DNA of 64,000 nucleotides from Actinostola sp. cb2023 (taxonomy: Eukaryota > Cnidaria > Anthozoa > Actiniaria > Actinostolidae), in assembly GCA_033675265.1 (NCBI GenBank), contig JAUJYZ010001222.1, forward strand, positions 186,001-250,000, given 5' to 3'. Each line of letters opens with the position of its first letter. Positions within the stretch are counted from its first letter, which is position 1. A program made the position numbers and the translations under genes. Below the pieces are notes generated by a model. It saw only the letters and a list, made by a program, of their open reading frames with translations. It ran no database searches and was not told the origin of the DNA. Positions 47,301 to 58,900 of this stretch are shown one piece after another.

Positions 47301-48251
47301 GGAATAGGGTATATAATTTTGAGCATAGGACTGGGATAGGGTGCGGAAAATCGCATTTTTAGGTCTGGAATAGGGTCAGCGTTTTGAGGTGTCCGCGGCA
47401 CACCCCTACCCGAACGACTCTAAGGCTGTTCTGACTACATTACGTACCGTATGTTCAGGATAGGCCTTGTCTTGTGTATCTCGATATGGCATACAGGACA
47501 GTGATGATTCGTTTCCAACCACTCAACAATACAACTCCTGCAGACTAAAGCAGTTAAAATACTCTCTGTGAATGACGCTTCAGAATCTGTAGAATGGCTT
47601 CAAAGCCAGTTTGATTATACAGCTAATTCAAAAAACGGTTTAAATGGTTTTGTTGCATATTGCATTCGGCCCAGACCAAAGTGCATTGTTCTCGCTACGA
47701 ATTGTGTGTTTTCTTCTATTTTAGGGTTCTAAAACCCGCAAACAAATATCAGGGAATCCCTGACAGTCAACCATGATCTCAGTTTCGGCAACGCAACGCA
47801 AATAAACACATGTATTGATCAGTCCATAATGCACTTCAGTATGGGAATGCAAATGCAATATGCAACAAAACCTAGGAACGTTTTTTGAATTAATTAGCTG
47901 TATATAAAAAAAAATAAAAAAATAAAGCATTAAAGCTGATATCGCAGTTTGTGGTCGGTATATAGGGGTGGCCAGGCTAAAATTATGACCTACATGTACT
48001 TTGACTCTGATACCTTTTAGGATCTTTTAGATTTCCGACCAGTATCCCAGTCACTCATTTATACATGGGATCCCCCCCCCCCCCCCCCCCCCCCCCCCGT
48101 TTATTTTAAAAGTGCGTTTACAAATCGAACTCTATTCTGACTTACATGAATGTAAACACTCTATGATAGTAGTAGCATCCACAAGGTAGCCTCCACACAG
48201 TACACACGTGATGTGAGGGTTCAGGCTCTTCAGCTGCATTACCTTGAGCAT
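41308..48251 (-). CDS. Polycomb-group RING finger protein, gene B
   Basis: Supported exons: 48146-48251, 47448-47544, 46535-46590, 45027-45083, 43155-43253, 42971-43054, 41308-41739. The first six have the same lengths as in gene A (106, 97, 56, 57, 99, 84). The RING region reads [19 protein letters not shown] with [11 protein letters not shown] and [38 protein letters not shown] and DELQRRQDF follow, then the RAWUL segments [36 protein letters not shown] and [14 protein letters not shown]. The tail of about 125 residues is rich in Gln, Lys and Arg (a QQQQQQ run) and unlike the tail of gene A. A 22-base micro-exon candidate lies at 43633-43654, but, as in gene A, the phase between the linker and RAWUL exons stays unresolved. 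The predicted role is PRC1-type chromatin repression with RING1. Confidence 0.9.
42152..42285. mobile_element. Inverted-repeat element
   Basis: The arms attagtagaggtaatcatac and ggttgcgagttcaattt are repeated in inverse at about 42247-42285. It is intronic in PCGF gene B. Confidence 0.7.
42447..42930. repeat. 98-bp tandem repeat, five copies
   Basis: Each copy contains ctctactagagcaggctagg, actttacaagattgtgg and atgctttcctaatctcagct. Starts are at about 42463, 42561, 42659, 42759 and 42856. An isolated older copy lies near 41998. It is in the last intron of PCGF gene B. Confidence 0.9.
43380..43576. mobile_element. MITE with gagtcgttttc ends, copy 2
   Basis: The ends ttagagtcgttttcatatga and the inverse (catacgaaaacgactctaa) match the family seen at 22983-23143. 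A partial relative (ggcacgaaccgttccgtaac) lies near 46741. Confidence 0.75.
43740..43940. repeat. Tandem gcataag-rich repeat
   Basis: Three imperfect units carry cataaacgcatagccaagca and ttcactgtgaaaac. Similar aagcataagc and cgtgaaaa motifs occur at about 11950-12050 and 16530-16700, so these belong to one dispersed family. Confidence 0.6.
44097..44206. mobile_element. Short inverted-repeat element
   Basis: The arms cttatttgatggtttgacag and the inverse lie about 70 bases apart. A separate small hairpin (attctcgtacccaga and its inverse) follows at about 44275-44320. Confidence 0.65.
44479..44770. mobile_element. TA-flanked MITE with CACCTATTCCAAAAATCGTTGTCCGG ends, copy 1
   Basis: Terminal inverted repeats of about 60 bases start cacctattccaaaaatcgtt and include gaaagcaacaagcaagaagc. 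TA lies at both borders. A second copy with the interior inverted is at 56996-57281. Confidence 0.85.
45150..45492. repeat. (GAAG)n microsatellite
   Basis: About 85 units of purine-only repeat with a few single-base interruptions lie in a PCGF gene B intron. Open frames on both strands (Arg/Lys/Glu/Gly or Phe/Leu/Pro/Ser) are artefacts. Confidence 0.97.
45601..46490. repeat. 61-bp minisatellite, about 14 copies
   Basis: The unit contains ggggtgtccgtattaacggg, then gtggccataataactgggta, then ttaacagggtatccgtaagg. Each unit is itself four diverged versions of a taacgggGTgtcc-like block. Right-hand copies diverge progressively (tgttcg, agtaactg). Confidence 0.95.
46944..47158. mobile_element. 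Foldback MITE
   Basis: The arms aagccgcggctacacgagcg, attttttgcttgcacaggcg and acgcgatttttt are repeated in near-perfect inverse at about 47105-47158. It lies in the intron between PCGF gene B exons 2 and 3. Confidence 0.8.
47616..47905. mobile_element. Inverted-repeat element
   Basis: The left arm (tatacagctaattcaaaaaa then ttttgttgcatattgcat) and the inverse right arm flank about 130 bases. It lies in the intron between PCGF gene B exons 1 and 2. Confidence 0.7.
48070..48099. repeat. Poly(C) tract of about 30 bases
   Basis: An uninterrupted C-run lies in the first PCGF gene B intron. A shorter one lies near 50909-50926. Both are prone to length error in sequencing. Confidence 0.9.
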
Positions 48252-51200
48252 AGCTAAACCTTGATCGCCCCTCGAGTTCTCATGGGATTCAGCTTGTCAT
48301 TAGGAATTCTGCGAAAGAAACAAATCACATCATATGCCAAGTCTTGCAAATTATTCTAGTTTTCTAAGATATGTTGTATCTCAGTTCTGTAAGCTTATAT
48401 TTTTTGAAAATTAACGGCTCAGGTTAAAATCCGTCATATGCATTGAGTCAGTGGAACTCAGTAAGAGTTAGACTCAAGAAAAATCACTGTCAAGACAAAG
48501 ACATTTGACAGTTCCAACTCCAAGAAAGTGTATATTTATGAATCAATAATTTTAGAAAGGGCTGCAGGAATATTAAGCTAGTAAACTCAACGTAATGTTG
48601 GTAAATAAGCTTACCATAATAATTCATTTTTAGGCTTTAATATAAAAATTGGCACTGAGGGAAACTCAGTCGCCAGTGAGTCCACTGAGTTTAGAGTTCG
48701 TCTCGACTATTCCTCGGAGAAAAGGAGACTCTGTCAGCAGGGAAATGAGAACTGACTAGGTCCAATAACCAAAATGTCAAAATTTTACGAAAGCGACGTC
48801 TGAAAATCCTCACTCACCCGTCACCGGCCTCAGTTGACTTTCAAACGTTTATTTTACACTCTGTGTCCGACAGTACCGTCAAACTGATTATCCCTACAGG
48901 TACAAAGACTAATTGTTATTTCATCGTTACACTCAGTAATGTAACTAAAATAAAGGAGAAGAAAATGGAGGGATTTACCTTTTTTCCTATGCAAACCGAC
49001 ATGCAAATGATCTCGTGAAAATATAAAAGTGTACGACATTTTTGGCGATGTATCACGTGACTTTACTCGATCCAGTCTCCCACCTCCCGCGATCCAGTCG
49101 GAAATTAACGTAAATCGTTCAAAATTTGATTTAGCTGAAACTTCACTGAAATAATCTCAAAGACCCATACAATCACTGGTTATTTTTTTCTCAAAGCATT
49201 CTGGTACTTGTAGTAAAACAACTTCATCATGCAAGTCGCCAATTAGAAATATTTTAATACGGTATCAGTACGCCGAATTCCGCATAATGGCGTATTTTAA
49301 GTTTGGCGATAGGCGTTTCTGGTACAAATAATCACTGTCATCTAAAACAGTACCTAGAAATAAACATTCTTGGAAAGCTTCTTTGCTGTAGACAAAATAT
49401 CATCGGAGTTATGACAGATCATAAATAGAGAGTTTTCATATGTATTTTTCAAGTGAGTCCTCGCCAGCCTCTTTTGGTGCAATTTCACAATTTCAAATGT
49501 TCATATTTTGATTTATTATTTGGTTTCAAAACACACACATAGTATTTAGATAATCACATTCTATCATATCAAATATTTACTTTTCTCAAAATGATATTTT
49601 TTGGCTTTTATGCAAACAAGACGCTCAATGAGCGTATACTCGGAATTATGACAAGTAGATCTCTATCTTTGCTCACCAACACACACCATTGGTAGAGCAA
49701 GCCACAGCTAGCCATCTCAAAATTGACAGACGAAGAGAAGAGACAATAGACCTTTTGCATAAAGCCACTAATCATATGCAGAGCAGATACACGCTTAGCC
49801 TCACTCTGACTCAACAAAACAAAAGATCTATCCAACGATGTCATTGTTTTATTGAGTCAGAGTGAGGCTAAGCTCTAGTCATTCTTCCGTGACAATCTCC
49901 GATACTTGACCCTGTTTTTTGATCATATACATCCAATGCAGGTTATGACAATGACAGTTGCGTGAGGAGGGAGACTATTTGTCGGTGAACATAGATAAAG
50001 ATCTCGTACGTATGGTTCGGATATCATCGCCCCCGTTTTCAGCCAATCGAAACCCTGGAACAGACATTCCTGACCGATACGATCACATTCTTCGCATTCC
50101 GTGGCCTAACAAAAAATAAAAAGAATAAAAAGAATGCCCATTTTATAACTCGGACTTCCTCCGGAAGTGTCCGAGTAATTAGAAGCAGCCATTATGAATT
50201 CGGCCTATTAGCACATGTAAATGCTTTTGCTTCCACATGAACAAAGAGGTTAGTAAGTCCAGAACAATGGCAATTCAAATCATACGCCATTATTTTAATC
50301 AGTGCATTCGGTTTCTCGGTTATTGACACTTCAAACAAGTGGGACCTTCTCTTATTTAAAGAAGCCCTCTTAATTAAACAAAAACAACCGTTGTTGAACA
50401 GTGGACTCAAGGCTCTAAGGACTTGCAATTGCTAATAACTGTACTCTCCAAGCCTCTTGTAAATTATTCATAACTCTGATGATGCGAATATAAGACCCCG
50501 TCCACACTAAAACGCTAACCTGCGTTTTCAGGACTATTGTTTCTGGTAATGAGCTGATTGTTTTCGATTCCCTTGAGAATATAGAATATGAAAACGATGC
50601 GTTTTCAAACGATATAACGGAGGAGCGTGTGGACGAGATTATTATACACTGAAAGGAAAAGTGAGCACCAAGTGAGCAAAAACATAGCTTGGGCTCCCTG
50701 TGTCTAGAATTAGTGCTCACTTTTCTTTTGTAATAATCTCATAGTGCATTGCGTGCGTACCGAAAGTCTGGAACTCTTGATGCTTGTGTAGAAAATTCTA
50801 GGAGTTTGTGTCAAAATTGAAATTTGACAGGACTTTTCCAGGAATTCCAGGAGCAGTGCGAATCCTGAAAACACTTTTTCATTCATCTTAGGGGTTTAGG
50901 GGAATTCCCCCCCCCCCCCCCCCCCCAATTAATCTTGGATCAGTAGCACTAATATGGGCCCACAGAGCCGGGCCATCAGACACAAACTGAAACTCTCATG
51001 CCTTGAATTTATTTAAATGTGTTTTTCCTATCTAAAAGTGTTACATGAAGAATACTAATTTTAGTGCATTGAAAACTAGGATTTTACCCTGAGATTTTAC
51101 AGCGTCACTTTGATAGCGATCGCTCACGCGGAGATAAATTTGTGGAAACCCAGAGAGACCATACTCTCCTGTGCACCTTAGTGTCGGGATCCCTGTGTTG

Positions 51201-51692
51201 GAAGCACAGGGATCCCGATTCCCGAAACTAAGAACGGGTGCATTGGAGACTACAGAGACCAAGGTCTCTTATGGACTTAGCTAACGAGGAATTCAAAATA
51301 ATAGACATGTAATCGTTGTGTTTGAATATTAAAAATAAATGAGACCAAAAGAAACTTGTGTTGTTGCTAAGAACTGTTTACAGCAGGGGTTCTTGTACAG
51401 ACATCTCTAGCAGTACATGGCGACTTGAATAAACTACAAAATAAAAACAGGTTAAGTTAATGTACAGGCACAAGAGACCATAATACTAAGATAGTATTAA
51501 GGTCTCTTGACAGGCACGAAGACATACAGGAAAAAAACCCGACAACATTTGGGGCTCAATGGTAACAATGCAGTATGTCAATAAATATGATTATTATTTA
51601 TTATTTAGGTGTGAGGACTTATATAATAACTACGACTTGACTTCAGACCAGAGTTTCAAAGTTGAATAGTACAATTGTACATGTATAGTGCG

Positions 51693-52135
51693 GTGCGTAG
51701 TCTTTCACTCGCTGATTACTAAACATAACCAGCCAATCACATGATAGAAAGTTAAATCATAGTCGTAGAATCGTAGAAGTTACGACTCGTGTGAGGTGCG
51801 TAGTCTTTCACTCGCTGATTACTAAACATAACCAGCCAATCACATGATAGAAAGTTAAATCGTAGTCGTAGAATCGTAGACGTTACGACTTGTGTGCGGT
51901 GCACAGTCTTTCACTCGCTGATTACTAAACATAACCAGCCAATCACATGATAGAAAGTTAAATCATAGTCGTAGAATCGTAGAAGTTACGACTCGTGTGC
52001 GGTGCGTAGTCTTTCACTCGCTGATTACTAAACATAACCAGCCAATCACATGATAGAAAGTTAAATCGTAGTCGTAGAATCGTAGACGTTACGACTCGTG
52101 TGCGGTGCGTAGTCTTTCACTCGCTGATATCGATT
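51693..52135. repeat. 103-bp tandem repeat, four to five copies
   Basis: Copies begin gtgcgtagtctttcactcgc at 51693, 51796, 51899, 52002 and 52105 and contain accagccaatcacatgatag and gtcgtagaatcgtag. Single copies are at 14165-14310 and 52743-52905. Confidence 0.92.
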
Positions 52136-52255
52136 ACTAAAGATAATACTATATCAAGCAGCCAATCACATGATAGTATTTTAGTACGTAGATTAGCCTA
52201 ATGCATAAAACACGCATGCGCAAATGACCGACGATCTTATATAATACTATATTAA

Positions 52256-52742
52256 CAGGGGCGGATCCATTTTTTTTTAAAACAGGGGGTTGTGTTATCT
52301 GAGCGGCGAAGAGCCGCGAACTACTAGGGGGGTTTGGGGGCATCTTGGAAGAACCCCCCCAGAAAAATTTGAAATCTACAAGCTCTGAAATGCATTGTGT
52401 TTTTAGAGATCTGGAGTTGTTTTATTACAGTAACACAAAACAAAACTCAATTTTCAGTAAAATTGTGAGTTTATTTCATATTTACGTGAGACCTTGCCTT
52501 GAACTTTTGCCGCTAAAAAAGGCAGGTTCTTTTCAGTTAATTTATCAGTCAAACCGTCCTCGAAGTTGAACGGTCGTGCAAACAGTATAGGAATTAATGC
52601 TTATTAGTTTGATTATATTATTCTTACGAGGGAGAGAGCTGAAAGGCAAGAGGGACCTACGGACAGACATATACAAGTATTTAAAAAAATATCCATAGGG
52701 GGGGTTGCAACCCCCAGAACCCTCCCCCTGGATCCGCCCCTG
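52256..52742. mobile_element. 487-bp element with CAGGGGCGGATCCA ends
   Basis: The ends caggggcggatcca and tggatccgcccctg are perfect inverses. ATTAA borders both sides (52251-52255 and 52743-52747). The element sits between two copies of the ccagccaatcacatgatag repeat. A degenerate end of the same family is visible near 742. No transposase is seen. Confidence 0.8.
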
Positions 52743-52916
52743 ATTAACCAGCCAATCACATGATAGAACTTTAGCACGTAGATTAGCCTAATGCATAAAA
52801 CACGCATGCGCAAATGACCGACGATCTTAACACGTGCGGTACCATACAAAATCGAGTCGCCGTTATACCACAAGACAGTCAAGTCGTGGTTGAGTCGTAC
52901 ATGCATACATGTAGGT

Positions 52917-55900
52917 CTATTGTACGCCGGCTGTAGCCAGCATCGCATCCAAACAAAACTCTTCTCTTTTAGAACGAGCCTTTGATTCACATGCGACGCA
53001 GTCTATGCTGCAGTATGAATCTACTCTCTTCAAAACTAAGTTCAAAAGTATTACACAACATAAATCGCTGTTTTAGCGAGTTATGGAATGAGTCTATCAT
53101 TCAACTACGCATGCTCTGCTAGTTTCGATTGGATTATCCCACATGGGTCATAGAATCGCGGGAATTAGACATAACTTAGTGTACTTACGTCATCATATTG
53201 AAAGCTGGCATTACCAGATTGGGAGGTATCACGCCTTCTGAACTGATCTGAGAACAGAAGACAAAAGAACTTGAAAACTGTTTCTTCGCACGTATTCATA
53301 ATATTTGTACATGTACAAGCATTAGGGTATTCACTCTTTCTCTTCAAGTCATTAATTTATCAATCTACATGTGCATGTATTATACATTTTCTCACTCACT
53401 CACTCATACCAATCCATCATGCATTCAACCATATTGCGAACCAACAAACTAACCATTAGTTCATATTCTTAACTCCACCCATCCATATCCATTAAGTCAT
53501 CCAACCACTCATTAATTATTTTTCATTCCTTTTGTGGAATTTTCTCAGTTTTCTATTCTGTTGTGGGGCCCTACTGAAACCCACTTCGGCGTGTTTGGAT
53601 AAATATTATTATTATTAATATTCATCCACTCATGCACCTACATTTACATTGTACATGTATCCACTCGTCCATAAATTGATCAATAATCCATTCATTCAGT
53701 CATCCATTTTTTCATTTAATTAAAGAAATCATTCATTCAATCCCTTTTCCCTCCTCCAAATCCCTTCCTTTCTTCCAAGCATTCATTCATCATAAATTTT
53801 CAGTTATTTCACGAATTACCTGTCAGAGCTCTCAGTCTAACACAAGCAGCTACAAAGTCATCGAAGGAAATTCGATTGTTGGTTGCATAACGTTTGACTA
53901 TCGCATTGAGAGCAGCTGGGCTCAGTCGATATCCTACGTCACAAAAAGATTTATAGACAGTATAAATAGAGTGCAATTATTTGAAACATTGGCAGATTTA
54001 GAGGGAGCACTGTAGTGGATCTTGGGGTGTTTATCTGAACCTCCTAAACTGCAATCAAACCCAATAATTAAATCCTTGATAAAAAGTCTCAGATCTCAGT
54101 TTTTTGAATCCCCCCCCACTCTTTGAATCTGTCCCAGGAGCTGCTTGCATGGAGGCATATAAATGAAGGAAAGGTGAAAGTATACAACATATACACTGCT
54201 ATCACTGCTATTATGGGCTAAACCCCCAATATAAATATAAAAATAAAAATAAAATTAAAAATAAAATTTCAAATTTCAAATTTCCATTATAATAAATCAA
54301 ATCAAATTATTATTTAATACAGTTATTATAATATTGTTGTTGTTGGGCACCTTGGACCCACCTTCCTTTGCAAAATGTATTCATGATCATACTGAACTCA
54401 TGAAACACCTTGCCAACAATGGTATAGACAATATTTTAACAATTTATTATTCCCCTCAGTGTCGGTGAGTAGTGGTGGATATATTTACCGAGCCGCAAGT
54501 CTTCGAGCGGTGAGGTAAATATCTACCACTACTCACCGACACTGAGGGAAAAAATTATATTTGTTATATCCCCATAGTCAAACTCGTTTTCTCATTGGTT
54601 GAGAGCACGTCACGTGGCGGGCGTCAAATCTTAATAACTCCCACGCGGGCAATAAGTTCATGTGATCGAAGCGTGAGAGGGGAATAAATGCATGTGATCA
54701 GGTCAAAGTCGATGGAAAATACTTGTGGCGCCGTTGTTAACAAAAAAATTTTTTTTTGTTGCCCTCGAATCTCAATGTTGAGATTCTCAGGAAACAAAAT
54801 TAACTGTTTTCCTCAGAACCAGTCATTAAGTGTTTTTAAAATATTATATATACACTCGATTGCAGAAACGCTGTAGTATACATTAATACAAATATCTAAT
54901 GAGATGCAAAATGTTAAACATGCAAAAATACAACTGTTTAAGCACAAAATAGTGCTGACAAATAATGTGTTGTCCTTGCTGGATACGATACTAATCTAAA
55001 ATTGATGTTTCAGATATACATGTATTAGAAGCAAATAAGCGATGTTTCGCACTTTGCATCTCATTAGATATCTTGTATCTCATTAGATATTTGTATAAAT
55101 GTGACATGTTTCTGTAAATGAGTGAATATAATATCATTATTATTGATTTAGTATATACCACACAAGTGATTAGCCAGCCAAATATATAAAATTTATTTTT
55201 AAGAAGAAAGAGACATGCGCTTGCTAAATGCGATGCCATCTTGTTTTGCTCGGGGATATTCTAGTTTGATTAACCAATCACAGTGCACGAAAATAAAAGC
55301 ACTATTCACTTGTGCAGTATTTACTAAGTATGGTTATCTGTATCATGCAGTTATGATAGACATTCTTACCAAATGTAGCCAATGCCTGATGAAGTTCATG
55401 TGGTTCCACAGTTCCTGAACGGTCCCTATCGTGAATCATGAAAGTGTTCTACATGGAGAGACAGTTAAGTTTACTCAGTAAATGCTTAAAATAAAAAGTT
55501 ATCTACATTGTACCATCACCAGGGATATCAGTGACGGGGAGGTGCGAATGAGGCCAATTTTTTTAACCCCTAAAAAGTCAATTATGCAAAAACTAGCCTC
55601 CTGTGCAGACGTTGTGTAGTGCTTCCGGTTCCCGTCATTGATGTGAACCGGAAGCACTACACGGCGTCTGCACAGGAGGCTAGCAAAAACAAGACCCAAA
55701 AAAATTTCCAACGGCTCAGAACGTACAATGTAACCCCAAAAGTTCTTTTTTTCTCCACATAAAAACAAAAATAAAGTAAAAACACCAAGAGAATGTGAGA
55801 TAGTTTATGCGTCCACCTTTATTTATTCATCGTGCATCTGTCACAAAACTTTAGGCAGACTGCAGTCATTCTTTAAAGTCGGAAGCTTTATACTACAAAA

Positions 55901-58900
55901 ACGAAATAACTATCAATGGTATAATTCTGTGTCATTCAGTCATGATTTACGTAGTGTAAACTTGTTATAAATGAAATGGTTTTACTTAAAATACAGAACA
56001 GTAGGGTATCATTTTTATCAACCCCCCAAAAAGTGCTTGCCAAAATCTTTATATCAAAAAAAGTCCACCAGAAAATTGCTACATGTAACCCCAAAATAGT
56101 CCCAAGCCACGAATTTCAAACCCCAAAAAGGCATTCACACCTCCCCGTCACTGATACCCCTGAGTACCCCCCTGGGCATTGAACATTATATAAAAATCAG
56201 TAGAATACTAGCTAGCAGACTCTACTTTGATGTTTTGTTCTGGATATATTTTCTTGGTCATTGACTGAGCATATATATAAGAATAAGATAAAGGTAAGTG
56301 TGAAGGATGAGAGCTTCCTCGATATTATAAGACTACTGTACTTATAATATACATGTATGTATACATGTAGATGTACATACAATGTACATGTACCAGGGTT
56401 ACGCGTGACTTGACCAAAAAAATGGAGCATGAATCGTGAAATTCATAAAACTTTGCAATGCGTGAATTTATGTTTCAACGTGATGCGTGATCGTCCCTTT
56501 TGACCGACTGCGATTCGTGATTTACCGCTGTTATGCTCTGTGAAACGTGAATGTTTAAGATCCAAACATTTTCACACGTGAAATTCCAAAATTTTGGCTA
56601 GTGCTCGTGATTAGTGAATTTCGGATATTTTGGTCCGTGATGCGTGAATATACAACAAAATCACCTGTGAAGGAAGCGTGATCATGACCCCCCCTTTGCT
56701 ACCCTGATGTACAAATCAAATTAAATCATAGTACAATTATTTACATGTAAACATATCTGTGCACAGATGTAAGCTGCACTCACAGAAAAGCTGCATCCCA
56801 AGTTTGGCAACTCAACTTTTGGAAACAACGTTTTTCCAAAAACAGTAAAGAAATCAAACTTTACTTCTTCAAATGTATACATGTAACTAAAGTCTTCAGT
56901 TGGTACATGTAATTGGAAGATAGAGAAGCTAATTTATTTATGCACATTTAGGTCATCTTTTCTAGTCAATGCACCACATATATTTATATGTATTACACCT
57001 ATTCCAAATATCGTTGTCCGGGCCGAAAGCAACAAGCATGAAGCTGACGATCGCAAAGGACTTTGGGAATCTCCTAATTAATTAAGTTATCCGTGGTACT
57101 TGAGAAGTTATCCCTTCGTGCGTTGAATAGCAATCATTTGGAACTATTCGGCCATTTGAAAATGCATGGTCAAAATGTCTACGGATGAATAAATGAATAA
57201 GGAGAAAGTCCCAATGCCCTTTGCGGTCGTCAGCTTCTTGCTTGTTGTTTTCGGCAGGGACAACGATTTTTGGAATAGGTGTATATAGTTACAAAGTAAT
57301 GTACCTTCCATTGATTCAAAGCCCCCCAGAGTTCTTTAAACTCATTAAAACCCATCTTGCCACTATAATCACGCTGGAGACACAGTCAAGGTAAAAGTCA
57401 CTCTTGAATAATTATTATACAGTCAATTGCAAAAATTCTGGCCGCTACGAAGTATCAGTATATCAATATATCAGGTGCATTATGGGTAATTAAATAATCG
57501 AAAATTCCCCTTAAAGCGGGTTAACGTCAGCAAAGTTGGTAGAAATATTTAGTATAATGTTTATTTTAGTCTTACGCTTGTTATTTGTCAATTTTGCTTC
57601 ATTTAATAGTATTAGTGATGCACCCGATATATTGATATACTGTGGCGGCCATAATTTTTGCAAATGACTGTAGAACTAGATCAATCATTATATACAATGT
57701 AGCTATTTAAACCTTTCCGTTTTATCTACATATGTGTACATACATGTACAGTCATTCTCAAAAAGGTTGTCCAGATGAAAAGACTACAATACTACAATAA
57801 AGTCATATGATTCATTATAAAGTACACAGCATTGTGAGAAATGAATGTAATGGTGGCTCTGGTATCAACTCAAAGTTCCGTGTGCAGAAATCAAAAACAC
57901 AATGAATAATGTGACTTTATTGTAGTCTTTTCTTTTTTTTTGGCTTTTTTTTTGATTTTTTTTAATTTTTTAAATAATTACTCCTAAATACTACAAATAC
58001 GCCGTAAACTTAGTAAAAGTTGAAAATTTCACAATAATTACGTAAAATCGATCAAATTATAAATGAAACTAGAGCTAACCATACCTCAAGTAAAATTTGC
58101 GTCCGATTTCTCCGAATTTGTTTGCCATAAAAATCAAAAATGCGTGTTTTTGACGCAATCCTCCGAAATGTGACGAAAATTTGTTTTGATTTTCGCAAAA
58201 TACATCCTTGCGAAACAAAACGCCCGTGGGCAAACGGTCTATTCTGATATCGTCGTGATTTTTACAGAGATGTGATCGCCGCTGTCATTTCCTTAGGATA
58301 GCCTGTTTCGCTGAACAGTTTTTCCTTCTGCATTGACATAAAATTTATAAACATCTACGCTTCGCATAGACTCCCCAATTATTATCACTTTAAGAAAGAC
58401 AGTGTCGAGCCATCAATCAATAAAGGCAAAATATTGCACGGTTTTTTTCTTTATCAATGTACGTAGTCGCCAAAAATGCCTTTGTAGGTTTGGAATCCAA
58501 CACTTATGAACGAGCTCGACGATTTATGAGACCTATATTTGAATTTCCAAACGAGATTCGGTACGGATGGTGGCACGATATAAAACCTGATTTCTGTTAG
58601 GCAGAACGGTCTTCAGTGACAATGTCTCTGCATCTGGGGGCTTCTGTGGTGAATAAAGAGCTAACACTCTAAAAATATAAAATTGACCGCTCCTAGTAGC
58701 TACGAGATATGTTCCTGCGGAGATTCACGACAGAGAAAGATTACGCCAGCAACCTGACTTAGGGCTTTCAGAAACAGATTTCCATGAAAGACTTATATGG
58801 AATCGAAATTTCCTACGCCTAGGTCCAGAAATCGCTAAAAAACGCAAAAGCGATCGTCAACAATTAATGAAGATCTTTACATACTTTACAAATACTACAA

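Larger units (their letters stand above)
48300..52900. other. Repeat-rich intergenic stretch
   Basis: Between the 5' end of PCGF gene B and the 3' end of the sorcin-like gene I see no conserved exon. It contains hairpins at 49793-49873 (cttagcctcactctgactca and inverse), 50635-50740 (gagattatta arms) and 51473-51511, plus a relative of the 7.6-kb MITE near 50493. Confidence 0.5.

Noticed and set aside
49923..50105. Minus-strand exon-like frame (ATECEECDRIGQECLF...) in phase with the sorcin-like gene
   Set aside because: It has an acceptor-like TTAG and the right phase, but it does not resemble the short C-terminus of penta-EF-hand proteins. The 52917-52958 candidate fits the family better.
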